From contig DATCLC010000140.1 of NCBI GenBank assembly GCA_036564135.1, positions 1-39,823 on the forward strand: a DNA stretch of 39,823 bases, given 5' to 3'. This DNA comes from RSA11 sp036564135 (GTDB lineage: Bacteria; Actinomycetota; Thermoleophilia; Solirubrobacterales; 70-9). The position numbers were made by a program, and so were the translations under genes. How positions within the stretch are numbered: the stretch's first letter is position 1; every line of letters starts with the position of its first letter. The notes beneath the pieces are model-generated. The model worked only from the letters and a program-made list of their open reading frames with translations. It ran no database searches and was not told the DNA's origin. Below, in pieces: positions 30,898-39,068 of the stretch.

Positions 30898-31763
30898 CAA
30901 AGCGACCACCCCTCGAACCTCTGGCCGGTGAAACGACGCAGGCCATCGACCTCGGGGCCGAGCATCTCCGCCAGCCTTTCCCGCAGCGCGGGCGCGAGCT
31001 CAACCTCGGGAAGCGGACGCCGCAGCGCACGACCGGCGACATCGCGCACGGCGGCGCGGGCTCGCGGTGGCAACGACCCCGAGAGCCGGCGCGCGATCAG
31101 CGAGTGCACAAGGCGGCCGTACGCCGCGCTGTACGCGCGTTTGCCCGCGGTCCGGTTGTGCTCGCGCTCCAGGGCGGGAGACCAAAAGCCCGGGTCGACG
31201 CCCAGGAACTCGAAAACCCTCCGCATAACGGCCCGGCGGTCGCTCCTGAGCTCGTCCTGATCGATGACGAGGAGTCTCTCCGCGGGAAAGACCTCCAGGT
31301 ACCGCTCGACCTGGGTCATGTAGCGACTCGGGCATACGTACGGATTCGCGGGGTCGCTCAGATCGCCCAGGGCCTCTGCCAGCGGCGGCTGCGGAGCGAG
31401 CGTGGCGCGCTGAACGTAGGAGGCGGCGATCCGCTCGATGGGATCGCGCACCAGATATATGAAGCGCGCTGCGGGCACCTCCGCTCGGATGCGTTCCGGC
31501 ACGCCCGGGCGGCGAGGCCATTGCGAGTAGGCGGGCGACGACTCGCCCCGTACGGCCACGTCGCGCACGAACAACGCCTCGTACTCACGGCGGTCGCTGA
31601 TCACATTGCTGTAGCGCTGGCCGGGTGGAGCGGTGTCAACCGGCGCGAAGTAGTTCGGCTCCTTGACCGCGGACATCCCGATCTCGGGGTGCTGATCCAG
31701 GTACTCGTGCAGCGCCGTCGTCCCAGCCTTGGCGGCCCCGATGATGAAGAAGTCCGGCAACAC
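30897..31763 (-). CDS. Sulfotransferase (heparan/chondroitin sulfotransferase-like)
   Basis: 288 residues from GTG 31763; the frame stays open far upstream but that part overlaps the divergent glycosyltransferase and is not credible. PAPS-binding loop IIGAAKAGTTALHEYL (K12), KEPNYF, and 3'-phosphate motif YLVRDPIERIAASY (R106, S115), the pattern of the carbohydrate-modifying branch. A Tyr/Arg-rich CPSRYMTQVERYLEVFP stretch follows, also seen in that branch. Divergent from the GT2 gene at 31809 with only 45 bp between them, and coupled to the next sulfotransferase at its 3' end. Predicted to sulfate a sugar of the surface polymer. Confidence 0.9.
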   Translation of the reverse strand: MLPDFFIIGAAKAGTTALHEYLDQHPEIGMSAVKEPNYFAPVDTAPPGQRYSNVISDRREYEALFVRDVAVRGESSPAYSQWPRRPGVPERIRAEVPAARFIYLVRDPIERIAASYVQRATLAPQPPLAEALGDLSDPANPYVCPSRYMTQVERYLEVFPAERLLVIDQDELRSDRRAVMRRVFEFLGVDPGFWSPALEREHNRTAGKRAYSAAYGRLVHSLIARRLSGSLPPRARAAVRDVAGRALRRPLPEVELAPALRERLAEMLGPEVDGLRRFTGQRFEGWSL

Positions 31764-31808
31764 GCCGCGATCATCGCACCTGCGCGATCGGCGACCTACG
31801 ATCCCGGC

Positions 31809-32735
31809 GTGCCGGAACCCGTCGTCAGCGTGATCGTCCCCGCACGCAACGCAGCCCGTCAGCTCCCCCGGCTGCTCGACGCCCTCGCGGGCCAAGCGAC
31901 GGACGCCGAGTTCGAGGTCATCGTGGTCAGCGACGGTTCGACCGACGACACCGAGCGGGTCGTGCGCGAGCGCGACTGGCCCCGACTGCTCGCCCACCCC
32001 TCGCCGCGCGGCAGCGCAGCGGCCCGCAACACCGGGGCCCGCGAGGCTCGCGCACCGTTGCTCGCCTTCACCGATGCCGACTGCATCCCCGCTCCCGACT
32101 GGGTCGAGCGGGGCCTCCGCCACTTCCGGGAGGAGCCCGAGCTCACCGCACTCGCGGGCGAGGTGGTGATCGCCATCGATGAGCGGGCAACGCTCGCAGC
32201 GCTCGTGGACGCCGCGAGCTTCCTTTACCAGCGCGGCAACGCGCGGCGAGGGTTCGCAGTGACCGCGTCGATGTGGGTTCGCCACGACGCGTTCGAGCGA
32301 GCCGGCGGCTTCAACGAGGCCTTGCGCTGGTCCCACTCGGACAAGGAGTTCGGTTGCTACATCACGGCGCTCGGCGGCACGCTGCGGCACGCCGAGGACG
32401 TCGTCGTCCACCATCCGCCACGCGCCACCGGCTGGGAGCTCGCGCGCAAGGCTTACCGCCTCGGGCGTGGGCATGCCGCCCTTCGAAGGCACGCCCGTTC
32501 CCCGGTCCCGGGCGCCGACCGGCCCTTCATAGTCAACCCCCGCCGCTATCTGCCCGCTGTAGCCCTGCGCCGTCTGGGGCGCCTGCGCGAGCGCGGAGTG
32601 CGGTTTGGCCCGGCGCGCGCGGTGGGGTTCGCGCTGGCCGAGTTCGTGTTCGTATCCATTCCACGGCTCGCCGGCGACGCGGTCGGCACCGTCGCGGCCG
32701 CGCGCGAGCGGGCGCGCCTTACCGGGAGCCGGTGA
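31809..32735 (+). CDS. GT2-family glycosyltransferase
   Basis: 308 residues from GTG 31809. GT-A fold: VSVIVPARNAARQLPRLLDAL, IVVSDGSTDDTERVV (D42), AARNTGAREA, and the DxD metal/nucleotide motif D89-A-D91 in LAFTDADCIPAPDW, then an acceptor region FNEALRWSHSDKEFG, and a weakly hydrophobic C-terminal helix. It should transfer one sugar, inverting, from a nucleotide donor. No Shine-Dalgarno; TACGAT lies 6 nt before the GTG, suggesting a leaderless mRNA. It is paralogous to the GT2 at 33663 (shared GGFNEALR, ARKxYRLGRxH and GDxVGTxA). Its last 17 bp overlap tail-to-tail with the third sulfotransferase gene. Confidence 0.92.
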   Translation: MPEPVVSVIVPARNAARQLPRLLDALAGQATDAEFEVIVVSDGSTDDTERVVRERDWPRLLAHPSPRGSAAARNTGAREARAPLLAFTDADCIPAPDWVERGLRHFREEPELTALAGEVVIAIDERATLAALVDAASFLYQRGNARRGFAVTASMWVRHDAFERAGGFNEALRWSHSDKEFGCYITALGGTLRHAEDVVVHHPPRATGWELARKAYRLGRGHAALRRHARSPVPGADRPFIVNPRRYLPAVALRRLGRLRERGVRFGPARAVGFALAEFVFVSIPRLAGDAVGTVAAARERARLTGSR

Positions 32736-33615
32736 GCTGCGCCCAGCTCGTCCAGAGCGAGTAGTCCAGGTCGGGAAGCAGGGCGCGCAGGCGCTCCATA
32801 TCCGGCGCAAGGATCGCGGCCAGCTCCTCGAGCATGGTCGGGTCGAGATCCGGGTGCCGTCCGGCGTGATTCACCCGATCGTCCGAGGGCGAGACCGCGA
32901 GGCCGGGATCCTCGAGCCCCAGGAAGCTCCAGGTCCTGGCTAACTCGGCGTGCGGATCGGCGCACGTCCGCTCGTACTGCATGATCAGCACCTGGGAGCG
33001 GTCGAAGTGCGCGAACACGCGCTCGAGCTGCTCGCCGTAGCGGCTGCGCCCAGCGGCGATCGCGAAGTCGCCGGGCCGAACCGGGACACCCGTTTCCCGG
33101 GATCGCCGCAGCTCCCTTGCGATCGCCGACGCGAAGCGATCGATCGGGTCCCGCAGGATCACCAGGAGGCGAGCCTCGGGCGCGGCCCGCTTGAGGTTCG
33201 CGATCCCCCAGAACTCGCCCATATAACAAGGCGTCCATTCGCCGGTCACGGCGCCCGGCGGGCGCGGGAAATGCCGGGCGTAGGCGCGCGCGAGGTCGGC
33301 GTCGGTCAGGTCGGTCACGGGGAGACGATCGAAGAAGTGGATCTCCTTGGGCGCGCCCGGCGCGAGCCGCACCTGCGGATGCGAGCAGATGAGCTGAAAC
33401 CACCGCGAGGTGCCCGCCCGCTGCACGCCGACGCCGACAAAGTCCGGGGGCCCGGTGACCCATCCGCTCGGTACGCGGGGCGGCGGGGCCGGGGCCGGCT
33501 TCGGGAGGTTTGCCACGCGAGCGCGCAACCGGCGCAGCGCGACCCGGCCACGGCCAGGGCGCGCGGGCGGCGTCCAGTCCGCCGACGGCCGATCGCTTCT
33601 GCGGTTGCCGACCAC
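32719..33615 (-). CDS. Sulfotransferase (third copy)
   Basis: 298 residues from GTG 33615. A Pro/Arg-rich N-terminus of about 55 residues precedes the domain. PAPS loop FVGVGVQRAGTSRWFQLI has QRAGT where the others have K-A-G-T, so R66 stands at the usual Lys position; this Arg form occurs in some bacterial sulfotransferases. Then KEIHFFDR and the 3'-phosphate motif VILRDPIDRFASAI. The C-terminus resembles heparan-sulfate-type enzymes. Divergent from the GT2 at 33663 (47 bp gap) and overlapping the GT2 at 31809 tail-to-tail by 17 bp. Predicted to sulfate the polysaccharide; substrate unknown. Confidence 0.88.
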   Translation of the reverse strand: MVGNRRSDRPSADWTPPARPGRGRVALRRLRARVANLPKPAPAPPPRVPSGWVTGPPDFVGVGVQRAGTSRWFQLICSHPQVRLAPGAPKEIHFFDRLPVTDLTDADLARAYARHFPRPPGAVTGEWTPCYMGEFWGIANLKRAAPEARLLVILRDPIDRFASAIARELRRSRETGVPVRPGDFAIAAGRSRYGEQLERVFAHFDRSQVLIMQYERTCADPHAELARTWSFLGLEDPGLAVSPSDDRVNHAGRHPDLDPTMLEELAAILAPDMERLRALLPDLDYSLWTSWAQLTGSR

Positions 33616-33662
33616 CGCGCGGGCGATGCTACAACGGTGGCCGCTGGAGGCGAGGGACTAGC

Positions 33663-34607
33663 ATGGCGCGGCCAATGGAAGGGTCCCTGGGGATCTCGGT
33701 GATCGTCGCCGCCCGCAACGCCGAGGATGAGGTCGGCGGGCTGCTGGAGGCCCTCGACCGCCAACACGATCCCGGTACTCCCCACGAGGTGATCGTGGTC
33801 GATGACGCCTCGACCGACCGCACGCGGGAGATCGTGGCCCGTCATTCGCGCGCACGGCTGATCCCCCTTCCCGTCCCGGTCGGAGCACCACGCGCCCGCA
33901 ACATCGGGCTCGCGGAGGCCCAGGGCGAGCTGATCGCAATCACCGATTCCGACTGCACGCCCGCGGACGACTGGCTCGCGGCCGGCGCGGCGCGCTTTGC
34001 CGCAGACCCTGGCCTCGACGTGCTCGGCGGCGCCATAGACGTGACGCTGCCTGAGACCCCCACCGTCCCGGCCCTGGTGGACGCGGCGAGGTTCCTGGAC
34101 CAGGAGCGCATGGTCGGGGCGGGATTCGCCATCTCGGCCAACATGTGGATCCGAGCCGACGTCCTGCGCTCCGTCGGCGGGTTCAACGAGGCGCTGCGCC
34201 CCAACGCTCAGGAGGACGTCGAGCTCGGACGCCTCCTCACCCAGGCCGGCCGGCGCATCGAGTTCGCCCCCGAGGTGGTCGTCCGCCACCCTGCGCGGGG
34301 CACGTTCCGGGATCTGGCGCGCAAGGGGTACCGGCTCGGTCGCGCGCATCCGATCCTGCGCCGGCACGCCCGCGTACGCGGACCCTGGCTGCGCCCCTAC
34401 TGGCTGCGCCGACGGGTGCTCGTGCCGCACGGGACGGTCTCGAGGATGTCCCGCCTCCACCGGCGCGGCATCCATCCGGGCCGGGCGCAGCGAGCGGCGA
34501 TGTTCGCGACCGAGGTGGCGTGCGTATCACTCCTTCATGTGACCGGCGATCTGGTAGGCACCGCGGCGGGCCTCTTGGATCGGGCCCTCAACCGAAGGCC
34601 GGGATGA
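33663..34607 (+). CDS. GT2-family glycosyltransferase (paralogue of the 31809 gene)
   Basis: 314 residues from ATG 33663, with GGAGGCGAGGG a few bases upstream; an upstream extension overlaps the divergent sulfotransferase and is rejected. GT-A fold: ISVIVAARNAEDEVGGLLEAL, VIVVDDASTDRT (D47-D48), RARNIGLAEAQGE, and DxD D95-S-D97 in IAITDSDCTPADDW, then the acceptor part (FNEALRPNAQEDVELG) and a C-terminal hydrophobic segment. Likely adds one sugar to the repeat unit. Overlaps the next gene by 4 bp (ATGA), so it is in an operon with the flippase. Confidence 0.93.
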   Translation: MARPMEGSLGISVIVAARNAEDEVGGLLEALDRQHDPGTPHEVIVVDDASTDRTREIVARHSRARLIPLPVPVGAPRARNIGLAEAQGELIAITDSDCTPADDWLAAGAARFAADPGLDVLGGAIDVTLPETPTVPALVDAARFLDQERMVGAGFAISANMWIRADVLRSVGGFNEALRPNAQEDVELGRLLTQAGRRIEFAPEVVVRHPARGTFRDLARKGYRLGRAHPILRRHARVRGPWLRPYWLRRRVLVPHGTVSRMSRLHRRGIHPGRAQRAAMFATEVACVSLLHVTGDLVGTAAGLLDRALNRRPG

Positions 34608-35917
34608 GCCGGCTGGGCGCGGCGCTGGCGCGAGCTCGGGGGGCGCCCGCGGCCCTGATAGTCCGGGTGCTCGGTCGCGGCTTGGCGCTGGTGGCAGCGG
34701 TCGTCCTGGCGCGGTTGCTGGGCGTGGAGGGCTATGCCGCCTACGCGTACGCGATGGCGCTCGTAGCCGTGCTCAACGTCCCGGCGGTGCTGGGATTCGA
34801 CGGCCTAGTCCTCCGCGAGGTGGCCGTCTATGCGCGGCGGAAGCGGGGTGATCTCATCCTGCGGCTGCTGCGGTACGCATACCGCAACGTCCTCCCGATG
34901 GGCGTGGCGGTCGCGGCGGGTGGCGCCGCCTTCGTGGCCCTCGCGGCGGAGCCCGGGTACGCGTTGCCGGCGCTGCTCGCGCTCTCGATCGTCCCGCTGC
35001 GTTCGCTGACGGCGGTGCGGTCAGCCGTCCTACAGGGGCTGCGCAGACCGGAGCTGGGATTCGCGCCGCTGTTCGTCATCTTCCCGGGGACGCTCGTCGT
35101 TCTCGCCGGTGGCGCGCTACTGCTCGATGTAGAGGTCTCGCCCGAGGCCGCTGTGGGGATGGCGATCCTGGCGTGGGCCGTTGCGCTTGGAGTCGCCTGG
35201 CTTGCCAGCGCCCGCTACCTGCGGCCGCTGATCCGCGGCGCAGCCGTCGCGGCAACGAACGCTCCGCATTGGCGCCGGTCGCTCACCGCGTTCACCGCGG
35301 TCGCGCTGCTCACGGCTTTCGCGAGCAGCATCGGGTTGATCGCGCTGGGCCAGCTTGCCGAGCCCGCCGATGTAGCGGTCTTCCAGGTGGCGATGCGCCT
35401 CGCGGAGCCCGTCGGCTTCATTTTCAGCGCGATCACGGTGGCCAACGCACCCCTGCTCGCCCAATTGCACGATGCCGGGGATCGCGAGGAGCTCGGGCGC
35501 ACGGCCCGGCGCGCTTCGCGGGCAAGCCTCTACTACTCCCTGCCGCTCGCCGCCGTCTTGCTCCTGGCCCATGAATGGCTCTTTGGCCTTTTCGGCCCCG
35601 GCTTCGAGGGCTCGGCCGGGCTGCTCGCGCTGCTGATCGGTGGCCTGCTCTTCAACGCCTTGGCGGGCTCAGTCGGCAACGTTCTATTGATGACCGGCGC
35701 CGCCTCCACGGTCGCCAAGGCGAAGGGGCTGGCGCTCACCGTCGACCTTGGCCTGTGCGTCGCCCTGATCCCGAGCCTCGGCGCGACGGGCGCGGCCATC
35801 GCCCGCTGCGCGGACTTCGTCGTGTGGAACTCGATCCTGATCGTCGCCGTGCGCCGGCGCCTCGGCTTCAACGCGACAGCGATCGCACTCCCGGCGCGGC
35901 GCGCGGGCCGGACATAA
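34604..35917 (+). CDS. Wzx-type oligosaccharide flippase (MOP superfamily)
   Basis: 437 residues; ATG 34604 shares ATGA with the upstream stop. Twelve or more hydrophobic helices throughout, beginning RVLGRGLALVAAVVLARLLGVEGYAAYAYAM in form and continuing with the helix pattern and LGATGAAIARC late motif of polysaccharide-biosynthesis flippases. It flips the lipid-linked repeat unit from the cytoplasmic to the outer face for polymerisation. Residues 360-400 include GLLFNALAGSVGN, a typical late-helix segment. The last 50 bp overlap tail-to-tail with the second polymerase-type gene. Confidence 0.92.
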   Translation: MSRLGAALARARGAPAALIVRVLGRGLALVAAVVLARLLGVEGYAAYAYAMALVAVLNVPAVLGFDGLVLREVAVYARRKRGDLILRLLRYAYRNVLPMGVAVAAGGAAFVALAAEPGYALPALLALSIVPLRSLTAVRSAVLQGLRRPELGFAPLFVIFPGTLVVLAGGALLLDVEVSPEAAVGMAILAWAVALGVAWLASARYLRPLIRGAAVAATNAPHWRRSLTAFTAVALLTAFASSIGLIALGQLAEPADVAVFQVAMRLAEPVGFIFSAITVANAPLLAQLHDAGDREELGRTARRASRASLYYSLPLAAVLLLAHEWLFGLFGPGFEGSAGLLALLIGGLLFNALAGSVGNVLLMTGAASTVAKAKGLALTVDLGLCVALIPSLGATGAAIARCADFVVWNSILIVAVRRRLGFNATAIALPARRAGRT

Positions 35918-37328
35918 CGGAGGAGAAGGTCCGGAGGGCGCCAAGCTGGCAGGCCCGCACTGACAGGTAGCCCAGCGCCCAGAAGTACGGAATCGCTCCG
36001 AACGGGGACTCAAGCACCACCCCGAACGACGCGACGATTGGAACCGCGACTACAAGCAGGATGGTGAGCACGTCCGTGTCACGGATCTTGGGCGACCGGC
36101 TCGCGACCATCACGCCGAGGCGAATCCCAGCGGCCCAGATCCCGACGAACAGGGCCAGGCCCAGCAACCCGAGGCGTGCCCACGTATTGAGCCAGGCGTT
36201 GTGTGGCGAGCGGACCTCCTCCCGGTTGCGAGCACTCAGCAGCCTCCCTGCCCCGCTCTCGACGAAGTAGTTCGGACCCAAGCCGGTGCCGGCGACCACC
36301 CGTCCGGGGTCTGAGGAGACCCAGTCCGCGACTCGACGCCAGGAGTTGAGCCGGGCGCGCGCGGTCGCGGCGCCGTTCGAGTCGACGAATCGATAATCGG
36401 CGTTGGGGTTGAAGCCGAGGGGCAGGCTGCGCACGACCGGGGCGTCGCGCGCGACGTACATGCCGACCGGCAGGGCCACGATCAACACCGCCACGGCGGC
36501 GAGGCCCCCGCGTCGCGGCCGAAGAGCTACCGGAGCGAGTCGCTCGCCGCCCCGCGCTCGCGCACGCGCCGGTCCCAAGAGGAGAACGACGAACAGCGCC
36601 ATGAGGACCGCGAGCAGCCCGCCGCGCGCGTCCAGCGCGCCGACGACGAGCACCAGGGCCCAGCCGGTCAGCAGGAGGTTGACCAGGGGAGCGCGTCCCG
36701 CGAGCGTGCGGTGCAGGGAGATCGCCGCCAACAGCCCACAGGCGAGCGTGTCGATGTCGCCGCGAATCGTGAAGACGCGCACGGCCCCGCCGTCGTCCCC
36801 GGAGGGCAGCGGGGGAAAACGCTCCGGGCCGCCGACGGCCCAGGCGACGGTGACCCAGGTTGCGTGGGCGACGAGGGCTAGGGTGATCCAGCGGGAGAGA
36901 TGGCGTTCCTGTGCCGCATTCAGCGGTACGACCAAGAACGCGATCACCGCATACAGGTACGGGGCCGCATCGCGCGCTGCGTCCGTGCCGAGCGTCCCGA
37001 ATGAAAGGCGGACCAGGGTCCACGAAATCAACCCCGCGGCGAGCAGGGCTAGAAGGGCATCGCGGCCGCCGCTCGCCCGCCGACCTGTGGCGAGAAGAAG
37101 CGCGCGATTTGCGAGAAGGCCCATGAGCATCACGTCGCCGACGTAAGGCGGCCCCGGAAGCACGTACGATCCCCAGCGAGTCGTCGCCAGGAAATAGAGG
37201 GCAACGAGCGCCGGCCCATACGTGTCGATGCGAACCGCCAGCGGTGAGACCGGCGCGTCGACGGACACCCGTGAATCGGCGGCCACCCTCGCCGCGCGGG
37301 GCTCGGTTCGGCTCACGGTAGGCGACAT
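35868..37328 (-). CDS. O-antigen ligase/polymerase-type membrane protein (second copy)
   Basis: 486 residues from ATG 37328. About 10-12 transmembrane helices. The large loop carries VVAGTGLGPNYFVESGAG and SPHNAWLNTWARLGLLGLAL, the characteristic GxGPN and HNAWL-type signatures of the Wzy/O-antigen ligase superfamily. It should join repeat units or attach polymer to an acceptor at the outer face. No TPR tail, unlike the 25648 protein; the two may split polymerase and ligase roles, which is inference. Preceded by TACTGT 5 nt before the ATG, a probable leaderless promoter; overlaps the flippase gene tail-to-tail. Confidence 0.9.
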   Translation of the reverse strand: MSPTVSRTEPRAARVAADSRVSVDAPVSPLAVRIDTYGPALVALYFLATTRWGSYVLPGPPYVGDVMLMGLLANRALLLATGRRASGGRDALLALLAAGLISWTLVRLSFGTLGTDAARDAAPYLYAVIAFLVVPLNAAQERHLSRWITLALVAHATWVTVAWAVGGPERFPPLPSGDDGGAVRVFTIRGDIDTLACGLLAAISLHRTLAGRAPLVNLLLTGWALVLVVGALDARGGLLAVLMALFVVLLLGPARARARGGERLAPVALRPRRGGLAAVAVLIVALPVGMYVARDAPVVRSLPLGFNPNADYRFVDSNGAATARARLNSWRRVADWVSSDPGRVVAGTGLGPNYFVESGAGRLLSARNREEVRSPHNAWLNTWARLGLLGLALFVGIWAAGIRLGVMVASRSPKIRDTDVLTILLVVAVPIVASFGVVLESPFGAIPYFWALGYLSVRACQLGALRTFSSVMSGPRAAPGVRSLSR

Positions 37329-37333
37329 GGATC

Positions 37334-37361
37334 ACAGTAGGATGCCTCACCGTGGGAGCAA
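37334..37361 (-). promoter_or_regulatory. Putative leaderless promoter of the 35868-37328 gene
   Basis: Minus strand: TTGCTC (37356-37361), 16-nt spacer, TACTGT (37334-37339), then 5 nt to the ATG, so the transcript would begin at or next to the start codon. Confidence 0.5.
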
Positions 37362-37431
37362 GCACGCTTGAGGAGCGGCGGCCGGCGCGCTCCACCAGGC
37401 AGGGCCCGGCTGACCAACGGGCGCTCCGGCC

Positions 37432-38991
37432 ATGAGCGCCACAGAGTTCGTCGCCATGCTGCGACGGCGGGCGCTCCTGATCACAGCCGTCGTCGCCACC
37501 GTCGTCGTCGCGGTCGGCGTCTGGAGTCTGGCCAGCCCGACGATCTACCAGGCGCGCGCGACTCTCTTTGTGGCGGTCAGCCTCGTCCAGATCGGGACCG
37601 CGGAGGGGAGCGACGCCGGGCGAAGCCAGCAGCCGGAGCCGACGGGGGTCCAGTTCATCCAGCCGAACATCCACGATGTGGATGACGCCCGGATCGACTC
37701 CTACGCGGAGCTTGCGGAGCGCAACCGGGTTCTCAGGGACGCGAGCGAGCGCCTCGATTCCGAGCTGTCCGCCGAGGCCCTGGCCGGGAAGGTGACCGTG
37801 TCGCACCCGCCCGCGAGCGAGCTGATCGACGTCACCGCTCGCGACACGGATCCCGCCCGCGCGGCCGCGATCGCGAACGCCGTCGGCCGATCGCTCAGCG
37901 ACTTCGTTGAGCGTCTTGAGCAGCCAGTGGGCGGTGGCGACTCGCCAATCAAGCTCGAACTGGCGCAGCCCGCGCTCGAGCCCGGTGAGCCCGCCTCCCC
38001 CAAGATCCGACGCAATCTGGCCTTCGCCCTTGTCGGCGGCCTCGTCCTCGGGCTGGCGGCCGCCCTGGTGCGCGAGATGTTCGACAGCCGGCTTCGGGAT
38101 CCGGCGACGGTTCGGGATCTCCTCGACCTCCCGGTGCTCGCGACGATCGACTTCGACCGCCAGCTGCGCGGGCACTCACTACTGCTCAGCCAGCGCGATC
38201 TCGATCAGGAGGAGATTGCCCAGGACCGCCTGGCCGACCTGTGGTCGCGGTCGCGCGTGGCCGAGGAGTTCAGGCAGCTGCGAGTCGGCCTGCAGTACTT
38301 CAGCTTCGAGGACGGTCGACGCTCGGTGCTGGTGACGAGCTCCAGGCCCGGAGAGGGCAAGACGACGACGGCCGGCAACCTGGCGATCACGATGGCGCTC
38401 GCCGGGGAGAACGTCTGCCTGGTCGATTGCGACCTGCGCAACCCGACGGTCCACCGCAACCTGGAGATCAAGCAGGACAAGGGGGTCACCGACATCCTCA
38501 TCGGCCGTACCGACCTCGACTCGGCTCTCGTCAAGGGCCGCAGACTGTCCGTGCTCACGGCAGGTGCGATCCCACCGAACCCGACCGAACTGCTCGGTTC
38601 GCAGGCGATGGCCGATCTTTTGAGCGAGCTGCACAGGCGCTTCGGCATGGTCGTCATCGACACCCCGCCGAGCCTGCTCTTCGCCGACCCCGCCGTACTC
38701 GCGCCGCTCTGCGGGGCCACCCTGCTGGTCGTCCGCATCAACCACACCGATGCCGACGATCTGGAACGTGCCGCGACGACACTACGCGGTGTGGATGCCC
38801 GCCTGCGCGGGACCGTCGTGAACATGATGCGCTCGCGCGGTTCGACGGGCTCCTACTACTCGTATTACTACGCCGACCGCGGCGACTCCAGCAAGCGACT
38901 TACCGGCAGCGGCTTCGCCGACTTGGTTCCGCGGGACACCAACGGACACGTCGCGGGCGCGCGCCCGGAAGTCGAACGGCGATCGGCCTAG
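37432..38991 (+). CDS. Polysaccharide co-polymerase/BY-kinase (Wzz-Wzc/CpsD type)
   Basis: 519 residues with both halves of a Wzc-like tyrosine kinase: an N-terminal Wzz part (TM near 13-33, periplasmic region, second TM about 195-215) and a C-terminal kinase with Walker A SSRPGEGKTTTAG (K310), Walker A' LVDCDLRNP (D332, D334), Walker B VVIDTPP (D410), and a Tyr cluster YYSYYYADRG at 475-480. BY-kinases cycle between phosphorylated and unphosphorylated Tyr tails to control chain length and export. No phosphatase gene is adjacent. About 35 residues follow the Tyr cluster, rather longer than in many homologues. No Shine-Dalgarno is visible upstream of the ATG. Confidence 0.93.
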   Translation: MSATEFVAMLRRRALLITAVVATVVVAVGVWSLASPTIYQARATLFVAVSLVQIGTAEGSDAGRSQQPEPTGVQFIQPNIHDVDDARIDSYAELAERNRVLRDASERLDSELSAEALAGKVTVSHPPASELIDVTARDTDPARAAAIANAVGRSLSDFVERLEQPVGGGDSPIKLELAQPALEPGEPASPKIRRNLAFALVGGLVLGLAAALVREMFDSRLRDPATVRDLLDLPVLATIDFDRQLRGHSLLLSQRDLDQEEIAQDRLADLWSRSRVAEEFRQLRVGLQYFSFEDGRRSVLVTSSRPGEGKTTTAGNLAITMALAGENVCLVDCDLRNPTVHRNLEIKQDKGVTDILIGRTDLDSALVKGRRLSVLTAGAIPPNPTELLGSQAMADLLSELHRRFGMVVIDTPPSLLFADPAVLAPLCGATLLVVRINHTDADDLERAATTLRGVDARLRGTVVNMMRSRGSTGSYYSYYYADRGDSSKRLTGSGFADLVPRDTNGHVAGARPEVERRSA

Positions 38992-39052
38992 CGCAGAGCG
39001 AACGCGCGCCAGGCTCCTCGCCGGCGCCTCCGCGTATTGCGCCAGGAACCAG

Positions 39053-39068
39053 GGGGCCTTCTGGCCCC
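39053..39068 (-). terminator. Hairpin overlapping the end of the right-edge gene
   Basis: GGGGCC (39053-39058) pairs with GGCCCC (39063-39068) around a 4-nt loop, overlapping the TAG stop at 39068-39070. No T-tract. It could serve the converging ends of both flanking genes. Confidence 0.35.

Noticed and set aside
31764..32810. N-terminal extension of the second sulfotransferase frame
   Set aside because: It is antisense to the GT2 at 31809 and lacks sulfotransferase or signal sequence; the PAPS loop begins right after GTG 31763.
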